From Syngnathus acus (Eukaryota > Chordata > Actinopteri > Syngnathiformes > Syngnathidae), in contig NC_051102.1 in the NCBI RefSeq assembly GCF_901709675.1, positions 10,487,412-10,551,411 on the forward strand: a DNA stretch of 64,000 nucleotides, given 5' to 3'. Each line of letters opens with the position of its first letter. Positions within the stretch are counted from its first letter, which is position 1. Of the stretch, positions 1 to 12,861 are shown piece after piece. A model generated the notes under the pieces. The model ran no database searches. It saw only the letters and a list, made by a program, of their open reading frames with translations, and was not told the DNA's origin. The translations under genes were made by a program, and so were the position numbers.

Positions 1-177
1 TTGACGGAAAGGTGGGTGGGTGCAAACCTGCTCTCTCAAAACAAAATCCACATATAAAATAAATTTGTAACGCATAAAAGCAGCAACACAATTTCATGTA
101 GAAGGTAAAAATAAATGGGGGATAACGACGCACTTTCAGACGGGGTCTAATTCATTTGAGAATGGGGGGGGGGGGGG

Positions 178-1204
178 TCAATCCTCTGAGCTAGATGATG
201 AGTCAGAGTCCTTCTGTGTGAGGATGACGTCATCTAATAGGGCCTCTTGATCTGAGCTGTCATAGTCTCCTTGGGAAAGGCTGTCACCAGCCTCAATTTT
301 AACATCAAAGTCCGGACTGGTGAGGAAGTGTTGGGAGGTCTCCAGGTCCTCCTCGTCCATCATGTAAGCTCCATCCGAGACCAAAGTCTCCTCTTCCACT
401 CCTTCCAGGTAAGGATTTTCAGGTGGTGGCTCTGGAGTGTGGTGGTGTTGGTGATGGTGGTGGTGGTGATGATGATGATGGTGGTGCCGGTGACGAGTTT
501 TCTTAGGGATGTCCGAGTGTTCAGTCAGCAGTCTATGGAAGAGCGTTTCAGGCAAAAAGCCCTGCGAGAAAGAAATGTGGAACATGAATCTTGTAGGTAG
601 CTTCATGGTATTTGATGTCAAACAAAATTTGCAAAATGTTGGTTTCATATGCATGTACTGTTGATTAAGAATCAAGAATGGCAAACGTACAGAGTTCCGA
701 ACTGTTTCTGACCAATCGGGTGCGACGACTAAATCTGCATTTTCTTCTAGGTATTCTCGCAGATCTTGCAGCATCGGACAGAATGTGGCGCCGATCTTAA
801 GTGGAGAAACAAAACATTTGTTCGCAGAAAATGTCAACAGGTGTGAAATAAGTGTGTTCAACCCAAGTGTTCTGTGTGTCTGACCTTCTTTCCTGTCCGC
901 ATGTTAATAAGCTTGACCTTCTCATTGCCTGTCAGCGCTTTATCTGCCTTCCTCCTCCTCTTTCTCTTGCTCCTGTTCACAAGAAGCTGAAGAGGAAAGT
1001 ACGTGACCCCAAACGCCATTTTGCTCCTCGCGTTGCTCTTTGGAGACCAGAGAACAGCAAAACGTCCAATGCATTGATAATTTGTTGTACCTCTAGCATG
1101 TCCCCCTCCACTTCATATTCTGGATTCTCTTTCAGCCAGGTGGGAGGGTCCCGGCGGCGAGGAATACGCTCCAGTGGGTCAAGGAAGCCATCTGGGTCTG
1201 ATAA
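178..1204 (-). other. chd8: chd8 C-terminus: BRK-like exons and His-rich tail
   Basis: Exons 35-37 encode BRK-type modules, including [16 protein letters not shown] and [18 protein letters not shown]; the latter aligns with the second BRK of CHD7/8 (WLEENPEFAVAPDW). The final exon encodes [16 protein letters not shown], a tract of 12 His plus QHHH around 431-489, and an acidic, Ser-rich end with TGA at 178-180. The His tract mixes CAT and CAC codons, and human CHD8 also has a His-rich C-terminus. Confidence 0.88.
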
Positions 1205-4200
1205 CTACAACATAGAAGAATGGCAGGCAACAAGTCAGCAGTCAAAAGGTGGTGTGCTTGTCGCACCTAAATGCTTTTTCATTAAGATGATCATCGTACC
1301 TCCAGTTCTTTGCGCCTCTTCCGGCTGCTTTCGCCCCCTGACCCGTTGGGCATCAGTGCCTGCTTGGAGAAGGTCAGCTTCAGACCCTCCTCCTGGTAAA
1401 GTGACAGAGATGTATTGAGCCGTAATAAACACCACCGCTGCTGTCGACGAACAACTCACAAATAAATAAATACTGATCGGAAATGAAAAACCAAAAGAGA
1501 TTTGAGTTTTTGGGCTAGTTGGATAATGTCAACTTACAAAGTTGAACATGTTCTGTGGGAAAAAACAAAACAACGGCCTGATGATGATCAGGGTGATACA
1601 CAAAGCGAGACCCTAAAGGTTAAGTGCACAATGACCTTGAGGAGTTTGACAGTGAATTCTCCATCCTCTCCTTCTCCTCCAGGCACGCCGATGGGTTTGC
1701 GGCCCGCCCGAGCATAAGCCATTTCGTCTCCCTGCAGCTCGGAGCTTTGGTTAACGTGAGTTTCCGACACGTAGCGCCGCCCTGACGGCCACTGTCCGGT
1801 GAGCACCAGTGTGCACAAACTATCCAGACGGTTGATCAACACACGGTCCTGAGTTTGAATGAAAGACAGTCATTAAACATCAGCCGCCGGCAAATCATGT
1901 GTGTACATAGATATAGCTGTAACTTTCCGAGTCATTTGAACGCAAATTCCAAGATGTTTTCCTGCCAAACAATTCAAATTCCACGGTTGGATTATTTTCG
2001 AAAAGGTCCATATTTACCTTGGGCCACTCTACTCTGATAGGATCCGCAGGCGGAATGCCATCCTGAGACAAGGCCATTGAGAGTAAACTGTTTTCTTCAT
2101 CTACATCACACGTCTTCGCACCTAGAAGAAAACAAATAGCAACGTCTTAATGTGTCCAACTGTGCATTGTTCTTGTCCAATCCCAACTGACCTCCACCCG
2201 CTTCTTCTTCACTATCTCCGCTGTCATCACTGCTGCCCGATCGATCAGATGACGACGAACCTGAATCCGAGTCCGAATCCGAATCGGACCCACCCTCTTC
2301 ACCTCCTTTGCTCGCTCCCTTGTTTTTGTTCTTCTTGAAGCTCCAGCTTTGTCCTCGTGCCTTGCCGTCATGGTGAGTCAAAGGAGTACTTTGCAGGTGA
2401 GCATTGATTGCACCACCTAGCAAACTAATGTCCATTTCTTGTCTGTCCTCCTTCACATCCGGCACCTCTGCAATGGACTTTGGCTGGTTGAGGTGCATAA
2501 CGGGTTGCGGTTGGGGTGGAGGCGGGGCTTGCTGGTTCTGAATGAATTCATCTCGGGCCGCAGTGAATGTGAACTGCGGGTCTGGGAAGACCGACTGTTC
2601 GGTGCGGCTGACGCCGTGCAGCGCTGTGCCGAGCATCAGCTGACGGTCGTGCTCCGGAATACTCCACCAGGTGGGCAGCTCGGAGGTGCGGGGTGCCAGC
2701 AGCAGACGCTCTTCCAGGGAGGGGTGCGGAAGGACCCGTTCACGGAGGCGACGGAGGAGGCTGATGCGATACAGTGTGCGGGAAGCGCGCTCCTCTGTGA
2801 TGGGGGCCACAGTCTGGGGAAGCGGTGACAAATCTAGGGAACGTACATACTGTTGTTACATTTTGGCAGTGCCTCTGCAATAAATGTTCAGATTTGAGGA
2901 TCGGGGCGGCTGTAGTTACCCTCCTCCCGGCCAAGACGCAGATGGCACACTCTCCGGCACATGGCTACAAAAGAGCGGAAGTAGCGGCTAAGGCTTTCAT
3001 CCGTTTTTTTATCCAGGCGTGCAAAGGTGCGGAATCGCGCCCATTCGTAGTCTGGTTCTTCGCCTTCAACAATGCCGGGCTCCTTTTTCATTCTTTCTAC
3101 ACCAAAGGTGGAGACAACTCGGTAGAAGTCACATTCTTCTCTGCGTGTCCACCTGCAGAGGGGCAAATCGAATCGTGACTTCCATCCAAGTGAAATTCTG
3201 TTGTGTCGTTGCGTAAACCAACATGCATTTTTGAAGAAGAGACATTTCAAATGACGAAAGAAATCTGTCTACCTTTGTTGTCGCTCCTGGCGTGCTATCT
3301 CTTTCAGCTTGCTGGCCTGCTCACATCTCCTGCGTCTGCGATCGCCCTTGGCCTCCGCTTCAATTTTCAGCTGCTCCTGCCTGTAGCTGCGCTGGTAAGC
3401 TGTGACCAACCGCCGTAAGCGCGCGGTAAGCGAGGAACTCGAGGGCCAATCGCAACCGCTCTGGTTCTGGTTCGAAACACTTTCCGTGATCACTGCAACC
3501 GCCTTGTCTTCAACAGAGATGTCCTCCTCCATCTTCATACCGTCAGACTGTCAGAAGGAATCATTCAATGACAATGTAAGACACTTAATTGTCAAAGCAT
3601 TTCACAGCAATCTCAGAGGTATACCTCATCATAAGAGTCTTTGGGGAGTCTTGATGCAGGCTTAAACTCTGGGTCCTCTGAGTATTTATCATAGTCAGCT
3701 CTGAGTCAAACAAACAAGTTAATCAACAAGTCATCAGCATGTGTCATAAGTCGTAAGCATATGTCACGACTCACTCATCTCCCAGCTCGCCATCAGCAGT
3801 GTGCTGCTCGGCATCGATAGCCTTGTCGTCCGGGCGGCCCACTCTCTCCAGGAAACAGAGACGTGGATCGGCACGCATGGTTGTGTACATCTCATAGCCT
3901 AGAAACAGAGTGACCGCTTTCATCTCATGCTAGCAGCAGTCGTAAGTTTGGCCACCAAAAATTCTCCAGAACATTCTTACCATGTTTAAAGACACCAGCC
4001 AGCAGAGAGCGATCCGCCTCACCGTCCCACCATGTTGTAGGTACCTCTTGCTGCTCCATCTCTGGCATCCAGATATCCACATCTCTGAAAAGAAACACAT
4101 TAGTTCCTCGTGTGTCTCACGGTAGCTTCAAGAGAGTTTATAAGATTAGATCCTGCTGTGAGCAAAAATATTAATATCACACATCAAAATTAGAGTGCCA

Positions 4201-7200
4201 AAACATACTCTCTTAAAAATATTTGGGGAAATAAAAAGGTTTCGCCATTGAACGCAATGGCCTTATTTTTTAACAAAATATAGGGGATTTCAATCAATAA
4301 ATGTGCAAGTCAATAAGTAAATGGTAGCAATCTTCTACCGTTTTAATTCTTACTAAGTTGTATCGCATCACTGGTGAGCTATTTCTTTTGTAGGAACACA
4401 CCCGTGGACTATTCATGTTGTCCTTGGGGCCAACGAGTACCTGCTGGTACCGTGCTTCTTTTTTTCAAGCGACTGGACTCATTAACTTGGCTTGTTCGCC
4501 TATCTCTGTAAGCAGTAATCATATTGCGCCCTTTACGAATGATTTATTTTACCTAATGTCAGCCCCTTTTAGGACAGACTCAGCATGTTCACCAATCACT
4601 TCCTGTTTGAGATAGTACAGCATGCGCACCCTGAGCAACACCCTATGAGAGAAGAGACGTGGAATAGAAACATAGCCCAAAAGTACACATTTGCAGCTAA
4701 ACAACTCTGATGGGCCACCAACTTGTTGCACTGGTGTTTGAGATGTTTGCGGTAACTGTCATCCAGCAGCAGCGTGTCTGGGTTGTACTTGCGGATCCAT
4801 TCCACCTTCTGCACATCAAATGTGCTCTGAGCTTTTACCCTCTTCCCTTTTCTACCTCTGGGGACTGGGATGGAAAGGCCTGAGACAAACAAAAGTCAAC
4901 TCAACCAAGGAGAGAATTTCTGTGACTCCAATAAAAACAAAAACATAAAGCCACTTGAGCTACCTGTTTTGATACGACATGCAAGTTGAAACTTTTAAGC
5001 CACGATCATTTTCCTACCAGAGTGGTTGAGCAGTGTTTGGGGTTCACGTCCGTTCTCCGGTGGAGTGATGAGCTCCCAGATGAAACTCTTAATGTTCTCA
5101 TCGCCACGATAGTGAAGAAGACAAAATACCAGGATGACACGGCAGATTGTCTCCACATCGCGCTCACTCAGACGCCGCTTACATCGGGCATGAGAGAGAA
5201 TGTCCCTCCAGCGGCCCCAACTGGGGGAAAGAATAATTGTGTCAACAAGCGGGTCACAATGATAATTCATGTCATAATAAAGACCAATAGAATATAAGGA
5301 AGCCAATTGTGCATACCCATAGACAAGCAGATGTTTTTCCACGCGGAAACAGTCAGTGCGACCGTAGCCAACTCCAGTGTGGCGATCAGCACGTCGGGAA
5401 GAGCGAGAGTGTCTGGAATTGACAGGTGGGTACTCTTCGTCACTGTCAGCATCGGTTAGTTCTGCACCTTCTCCTCGCAGAGTGGAATATTGCCGGGTCT
5501 GCTTGCGCACTCTGGGAGTGTCAATAACGAGTGTGTTCTAAGGGGTGAAAGAAACAATGACGCGTTACTCCCAGCAAATTTAGAGAATATGCAGGTACAC
5601 AAGAAATGCAAAACCATTTTCCCAAGTGACAATCACTTTACCTTTCTGTTGATGGTGTCCATGTCGATGTCAGCTTTGTTGGCCCACTTTTCCCAGAATT
5701 CCGGGTCGTCGAGGGCAATGTCATTCCGGTTCTCGGAGGCCACAAAGCTGGCCTTTGAGAAGGTGGAGCCCTTGCCCTCACTCTCTATGGTGATGGTGGT
5801 GGCTCTGCGCTGGAGGATCTGGTCAATGTCTTCCTCACAGAAGCGGCTACCCTCGTCGTTCTCGTCCATAATGGCGGCGTAAGCGCCTTTCCTCAGCAAG
5901 TCTTCAATCTCCTTCTTCGAAAACTGCTGGATCTGGTGGAAGTAACAAAAAACATTTGGGGAAAAAAGTCATCCATAATATATCAATTGTAGGTGATTTT
6001 CTTCTTACCCCGTTTACATTACTGTCTTTATTGCCACTCATGCTTTGCAGGACGGCACGGTCGAGACCCAGCTTTAGACTGGCTTTGTCCAACATTTCTC
6101 TCTCGTAGGAATTCCTCGTGATTAGACGGTAGACTTTGACTGCCTTTGACTGGCCAATACGATGACATCGTGCTTGTGCCTGAGGAAGTTTTTAACAAAA
6201 AATGACTCCTTTATTATGGTGTCGATCCGTAAAAGGAAAACAAAAAAAAAAACGGTAATGTTGGGCTGAACAGCAGTTGAATATGTACCTGCAGGTCATT
6301 TTGAGGGTTCCAGTCCGAGTCAAATATGACGCAGGTGTCAGCCGCGGTGAGGTTGATACCCAAGCCGCCAGCTCGGGTACACAGCAGAAAGACAAAGCGG
6401 TCCGAGTCCGGCTTGCTAAAGCGGTCGATGGCAGCCTGTCGTAAATTGCCACGTACTCTGCCATCAATCCGCTCATACAGGTATCTAGAAAGATTTGGAA
6501 ACAAGAACTTGAAAAGAGACGTATGACAAGCGGAGGAAAATAAGGCAAAGCCTCCCACCTCTTGTTGATGAGGTAGTCCTCCAGAATGTCTAAGCAGCGC
6601 ACCATTTGGGAGAAGATAAGGACTTTGTGACCACCGGCCTTGAGCCGTGGCAGAAGCTTGTCCAGCAAGACGAGTTTTCCGGCCGACCGAATTAAGGCCT
6701 GCAAATGGAAGTCTGGAGCCAGAGGGTCATATGCTTGCCGTAACTCTGCTACAATCTTCTCCTCCGCACCTTGTTCAAAAAGACACGACATCATTGGATG
6801 AAAGGGATTTCAAGTTAACGACATTAGGACTTGTGTCTAAGAGAAAGAAAAAAAAACACCTAACCGTATGATTTCAAGTTTATACATAATAAAAAGTCTT
6901 TTTCATTTTTACATTTGTATAAAAGCGAGAACTAAGAGCATGTGATAATACCGTTGATGAGGTAAGGGTGGTTGCAGCACTTGCGCAGTTCCATCATAGT
7001 GTTGAGCAGATTGGGGACATTGCTGTTACTGTTTGCTCCTAAACTGAGAAAACTGAAGTTCCTCTCCAAGATGGCCCGGTAGTACTTTTTCTGAATATCC
7101 GTCAACTCAACCTTAGAGGAATGCAAAAGGTATGCTGAGACTGTTTTATCATGAAAAATGATCATCATGCATTAAGAACATTGATTAACCTCAATGATTG

Positions 7201-10200
7201 TCTCCTGTTTGGGTGCCAAATTCTTCTCGACGTCCTCTTTGAGCCTTCGCAACATCATCGGCTTCAATATAGCCTGCAGCTTCTGAACCTGAGGGGTTAA
7301 AAAAATAAATAAATAGAACATGCTCAGTCACCGCCAAATTTAAAAGATCTAATATGAAGTTATTATGACAACTACGGCTTCTACTTTTATCGTCACAAGA
7401 ATAGTATTGAACGATCGATCATATATCAAGTATTTTGCACCTGCTCCTCGGTTTTGAGGTCTCCAAATTCCCGAAGGAATTCAATTTCAGAGGGAAACTG
7501 TGCCGGCTCCAGGAAATGAAGCAAACTGAAGAGTTCCTCCACAGTATTCTGCAGAGGAGTTCCAGTCAACAGCACCTTGTGCTCCTAGGGGCAAAAACAA
7601 TAAGGTGACTTCCAAATCCGAGACTACTCCCTGCTCGGTCAGCATCGTAGGGTTTCACGATTCTACGCGAGTCAACTCACCAGTTCCAACATTTTCAAGC
7701 TGTCCAACAGCTTGCAGTTACGATTCTTGAGGCGATGCGCTTCATCGATGATCACGCAACGCCAGGATATCTCCCTCAGCTCGGGGCAGTCGGACAACAC
7801 CATTTCAAAAGTTGTGATCAGCGCATCAAATTTGTACGCGCCCGGGATTAAATGTTCCTGTGCACAAAATGACGACATCAATTAGAAAGCGACAATTTCA
7901 ATGCAGTCAGTTCCTATCGAGCCTACCTTGTCGTCTTTACAGTACATCTCGTACTGTTGGATCATCTGCCTGCTGGCCAAGCTGCCGTGGTAGACGATGG
8001 CATTCACGTTGGTCCATGTGGAGAATTCCCTCTCCCAGTTGGTGATGGTGGAAAGGGGGGCAATCACCAGGAAGGGACCCTGGATCCCAGTCGCATAAAT
8101 CTCAGACAGCAGAGTGATGGACTGGATTGTTTTGCCTAGACCCATTTCATCTGCTAGGATACAGTTTTGCCTGAAACATAAGATGTGAGCAAAGCAAGGG
8201 AGAATCGTTGAAAGAAAGATTTCAACATTTTCTTCCCTCTCAGTCATTCAGTACAATTTCCCTTAAGAATATTCTTTCAAGCTAAATATGTGCCATTATT
8301 TTGCGCATTCTTGATTTTTGAAATTATTTTATTGCCACTTATTTACAGTCAACTGTTTGTTGGTCAGTGAAATATCCAACACTGAGGTGTTGCTTGTTTT
8401 TTTTAAACAAATAAATGTTAACACGAGTTTCTTACTAATGCGCACTGACAGTCACTTTGCAGTAGTTACATGTATTCAGGCTTGAATGAACGACATTCAT
8501 GTGTTTTTCAAGCCTAAAAAGAACATGCACGGTTTCGTCTCCTGTAAAAGGAGGTCGTGACATAATGACGTGATGTAGGTACCAGCATAAAATCCGTTGA
8601 CAACTGCCCTGAACCAGGTCACCCGTGTAGAGTTGCCAAATACGACTGCTCAATGATTGACTGGCATTTTGTTATATTTTGCAGACATGTCATGGCGTGA
8701 TACGTACCTGTTGTACCAGTTGAAGAGCAGCCAGTTGACACCCTCCAGTTGATATTCTCGAAGAGTGTTGCCATTCTTGTACTCTCTCGTCTCCTCCAAC
8801 TTCTTCCACGAGCCAGCCTGTGGCCGCGTCTACAGTAGAGGACAGCGTCAAAAAAAAAAAAAAACATACACACTGGCCATCTGTGTTTAGTCTTTTGAAT
8901 GTTGACGAATGACTGGAGCCAATCCATGTCATTTCTTTCCTAGAACCTAAGACTGGAGGACAATAAACTCAATATCTAGAACTTCAGTCCTTACCATTTT
9001 CTTGAGGCGAGGTTGTCGGGTTTGGATTTTGTTAAACTCTTCAACCTTGCCCTCATCCACATCCTCATTCAACTCCCAGGTTGCATCTTCGTAAGGCAGG
9101 GAGCACCACTTAACCAGGTAGTAAATCACTGGCTAAAGGCGTGGAGCAAAGAGTCGTAGTTAGTAACGATGCAAGACATTGACTTCATTCAGATGATAAT
9201 TGTGTCGTTTCTTCGACCTCGCCATTGTCTTTGTCTATACTGTGGGATACATCCAGAATCCTGTCCACTTCCACATAGTCGGGATTAAAGACCTCCTCCT
9301 CCTGAAGAGAACCACAGAGCCAAATACATTCAAGTCAAAATACATACGACAGCGGCAGTAAACAGTAGGAGGAAAAAAGTACGTGAACCCTTGCAACACC
9401 CATTCTCCTATCAGCCGCAATTGTTTGGACAGATGGCTTCAAGTTCTATGATCAGATAGACAACATGGAGCATCTGAGGAAGGTTTAGCCACTCCATTTA
9501 TCCTTGATAATGATAAACCACGTCGCGCATTAATCCCTCTTATTTTGACAGTGATTGTGTGCTTATTGACCACAACTCACCATTGTGGACACATGAATAT
9601 TTATGCAGATATTTAAGTTCAAAGGGTTCACATCATTTTTCCGCCCAATGTGTGTGGTAGAGAAGCTGTAACCCAAAAGGTACATTTGTACTCTCACCTC
9701 ATGGAAAAAATGCCTCATCTGCGCATGCTTGGTCTTGAACCTTTTGATCTTTTGATGGATCCTCTTGTCTTTCTCCAGTTGCCCCATGGTGGCCCATTCG
9801 CAGTGTAAGTATGAACTGGAAACAAGAATGCGAAGTTGTATTCTAGTCACATACTCTAAGGCCGCATTTTGCTTGTCAAGGATGTGAGACTTACTAGTTC
9901 TTGTATTTGACAAAGAATTCCTCCAGATTGGTGTACTGGCCTAAGGAGACCTAACAAGAAAACACCATTTTTTTTAAGTCAATTGGAAACGCAACAGCGA
10001 ACGAGAAGTACATGCACAAAAGCATACCTCTTTCTTTGTTACTCGCATGGAAAGAATTTTATCTACAATGGCAGCATCCTCCTCACTTGGGTTTTCCTGC
10101 ACAGATAAAAAAAACATGACATTTGAATGAAGGGAAATTCAGCATTTTCAGTCTCGTCTCAAAAGCGAATGACTCAACACACCACAAAGAACTGCATGCC

Positions 10201-12861
10201 AGGCAGTCCGTCACCATGTAAATCAATGCCCTGGTGGATGTGGGCCGCTGCCGGTGCTGCACTGATGGAGGCCACAGCCGCCGTGGTCGTCGTAACGTCA
10301 ACGTCCTCCTGCTCGTCCTCGTCGTCCGTTATCTTAATGTCCAGGTCCTCGGTGTACTTCTTTCTGTTCACCACGCGATTGGAGCGCCTCTTCTGGACAG
10401 AGGAATTTTTCCATTTTCATGATGAGTCAATTTAATACGACACACATTATCTTTGCCCCTGGGGACCGTTTTCAAATGCGTGTTCTTACCATGATCAGAT
10501 CTTCTTCAAGTGCAGCAGGTGAGGGAGGACTCAACTCCCCATCTGAATGATCGGAGGATGGATTCCTTTTTCTTTTCTTTGCCCCCACAAGTGTAATAGT
10601 GCTACAAGAGGAAGGAGAACACATCAGTGACTGGTCATCCAAGGATCAAGTTAACATTTTCCACTTACTTTATCTTGGCTTTGCTTTTGCTCTTAATGCC
10701 ACCAGCAGGTATGGTGGTGCCGCCGCAATCGACAAGCGTCCCTCCGGCTGGCTTTGCTTTGCCTTTTTTGTCAGCTCCTCCCGCACTTTTAGATAGCGTT
10801 CCGGCAATTACAGGACTTTTCTTCTTGCTCCCTCCCCCGCTTGTCTTTTTCTTTGCCGACGTGACAACGGTCACAGTGCCTCCAATTTCTGGCGAGGTCT
10901 GCGTGGAAGGAAGTTCGTCCTGGTTGAGTACTCGAGGCAAGTTCTTCTCCCCGCGCGCTTTTGCCCTCGCTATAGCTTCGGCCACAATTCGATTTGCCTT
11001 CTCCTGCTTGCAGAGGATCTCCACGCGTCGCACAGAGGATGAATCGCCAGGGGCCTTGGTGATGCGGATAGCCTGCGTTGCCGTGGTGGTGGTACTAGAG
11101 GGGCCCGCTGTTGAAGCGTTGACGACCTTCACCACTGAGACAGCCCCACCGGCTGTAGCCGCCGCGCTAGTCTGTATCGGCAAATGACACGATGTTGCTG
11201 TTCCGCTCACATGGAAAACACCTATCTACAAGTCGTAAAAAAAAATAAAAAAAAATAAAAAATAAAATGATTACCTGTGGCTGCAGAAGCATTTTGAGAG
11301 GCACTGCAACTCTCTGCCCTCCTTGGCCTTGGGAAATCTGCAGTACCTGCGGGCTACCAGTACCGCTTGCTCCTGAAACCAACTGGTACTGAAAAGTTAC
11401 AAACGTAAGTCACAAACTGCTGGTCAACCGTCCCACTAACAATCACTTGGACTGGCTTTCAAATGTATAACTGAACATATTGAATGCTTTTCATTTTGCA
11501 ATGACTAATTGAAGGCTTTTACCTTAACTCCTCCTTGCTGGTTTGGCTGCTGTTGCACCTGCAACTGGATTGTAAGGACTTTGGGCTGCCCTCCTGCAGC
11601 CCGGGCCTGGGTCAAGGCTGCCAGCTGGCTTCCCTGGAGGACCAGTTTACCTCCCGGGAGCTGTCCCAGTACTAGTCTTGTTGGAGCTTGGACCTGTGGT
11701 TGGCCTCCTTGAACCTGTGTGACCTGAGGTTGGGCTACAACAGTGTGACCCATTGAGGAAGCGGCTCCAGCTTGTGAAGGCTGCTGGAGAACCAGGGTGA
11801 TTCGTTTTGCTTCACTCCCCTAAAGTCACAAACACAGTTCATTAGTAACATTGCAATCATGAGCAAACAGGCCATATAGCCAAGTGTGAACGCAAACCGG
11901 TTCAGCCTCATTTGACAGTCCGACTGAAAGGAGCACTTACTGGGGTTTGGGCCTGCATGGCTGGCTGGAGTTGGACCTGGTTCTGAGCTTGGATTTGGAT
12001 TTGAGCAGGCTGGCTCTGGGGCTGGACTTGCACTTGTGTTTGCATCTGCACTTGGACTTGCTGGCCTTGCTGGGGCATGGAGGTGAGCAGCAACTGTTTC
12101 ACTGGACCATTGGGGGACTGCAGCAGCCTCTGTACACCCGCAGCGCCAACCTTTAATTGAGTTTGCCCTGTGGTCGTTTGGTTCAAGACCGCTCCTCCTT
12201 GTAGTACGGCCGGTTTGAGCGGTGAGCCAGACACCAAACGGATGACTTTGCCACCTGTAGAACTTGTGGCTCCTGGTACAGTTTGGAGGACCTGGGCTTG
12301 CCCCTGGGGACCTTTGAGAATGACAATCTTCCCTCCCGCTTGCTGCGTGAGAGCAGATAGCTGCTGGGGAGTGAGCTGCTGGGCGATCTGTGCGAGCTGC
12401 TGAGCAGCAGTGGTGGCGGCGGCTGAGGGGCTGGAAAGAGTTAGCGGTGAGTTAAGCAGGACAGTGCTACTGCTGACCACATTGGTGTTGCTAGCTATGG
12501 ATACTGTGGCATGGGCTTGAACTTGAGGTACAGTATCAACAACAGCAGGAGCCTGGGCTACAGTGGGAAGCGTGGCTAAGGAAACAGTCTGAGCAGTCAC
12601 CACTGCTGCCGTCTGCTGTGCGGGAACTGGAATGGATTCCTGTGCAGGTACGGTGGCGGTTGTGGCAGGAACACAAAGGTCAGCGTTGACTGGAAGGTCA
12701 GGCGTGGGCTCTGATTCAACCGGTGCATCCACCTGACCTAACGCCAGCTTAAGAGCCTCTTCCACTGGGTCTGATGAACCATGAGAAAAGGAGTCATCAG
12801 GGATAGCGTCCAGGTTAAACAGGGGTGTGTCCTCAAAGAGGTCCATGATAGGGTCTGCCAT
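178..12861 (-). CDS. chd8: Chromodomain helicase DNA-binding protein 8 (38 coding exons)
   Basis: ATP-dependent nuclear chromatin remodeller of CHD subfamily III; the family binds promoters and represses Wnt/beta-catenin and p53 targets. Coding exons, 5' to 3': 12861-11941, 11819-11523, 11388-11275, 11171-10669, 10601-10490, 10392-10183, 10096-10028, 9950-9895, 9815-9698, 9301-9218, 9132-8995, 8829-8708, 8170-7927, 7857-7681, 7584-7441, 7288-7190, 7111-6952, 6769-6559, 6484-6289, 6179-6009, 5932-5642, 5537-5317, 5220-5018, 4879-4723, 4642-4553, 4084-3981, 3898-3775, 3700-3625, 3547-3273, 3152-2920, 2833-2192, 2121-2018, 1848-1636, 1392-1300, 1204-1091, 986-885, 795-691, 561-178. All phases join without a stop, giving about 2558 aa (human CHD8 is about 2580). 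The start at MADPIMDLF matches the CHD8 N-terminus; an upstream in-frame ATG at 12891 is less likely. The Gln/Val-rich N-terminus and C-terminal His tract separate it from CHD7. The 3' UTR runs off the left edge. Confidence 0.97.
3981..5537 (-). other. chd8: chd8 SANT/SLIDE-like segment, exons 22-26
   Basis: The exons encode [56 protein letters not shown] and [22 protein letters not shown] (one block spans each splice). This is the DNA-linker-binding SANT-SLIDE region that follows the motor in CHD6-9. The exon 24 donor is GTTGGT, which is weak but phase-consistent. Confidence 0.88.
6009..8829 (-). other. chd8: chd8 SNF2 ATPase motor, exons 12-20
   Basis: Residues of about 875-1382. Visible helicase motifs in order: [13 protein letters not shown] (Q motif), ADEMGLGKT (Walker A, motif I), [10 protein letters not shown] (DEAH, motif II), LLTGTPLQN (motif III), [19 protein letters not shown] (motif IV), then [14 protein letters not shown] and ARCHRIGQ (motifs V and VI). 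All catalytic residues look intact, so the enzyme should be active. Confidence 0.96.
8995..10392 (-). other. chd8: chd8 tandem chromodomains, exons 6-11
   Basis: Residues of about 650-875. Exon 6 carries the basic [19 protein letters not shown] segment that precedes chromodomain 1 in CHD6-9. Exons 7-9 carry chromodomain 1 ([19 protein letters not shown]). Exons 10-11 carry chromodomain 2 ([12 protein letters not shown], then [18 protein letters not shown]). In this family the paired chromodomains read methylated histone H3 tails and gate the motor. Confidence 0.93.
10490..12861 (-). other. chd8: chd8 N-terminal region, exons 1-5
   Basis: These exons encode residues 1-649. The region is low in complexity and rich in Gln, Val, Thr and Ala, with an acidic start ([15 protein letters not shown]). 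It also holds the conserved segments [22 protein letters not shown] and [12 protein letters not shown] seen in vertebrate CHD8. No catalytic domain is present. In mammals this part corresponds to the Duplin-like N-terminal region; that functional link is knowledge of the family, not something the sequence shows. Confidence 0.9.

Noticed and set aside
10627-11187. A 186-aa plus-strand frame
   Set aside because: Antisense to chd8 exon 4, whose frame, splice sites and homology are clear.
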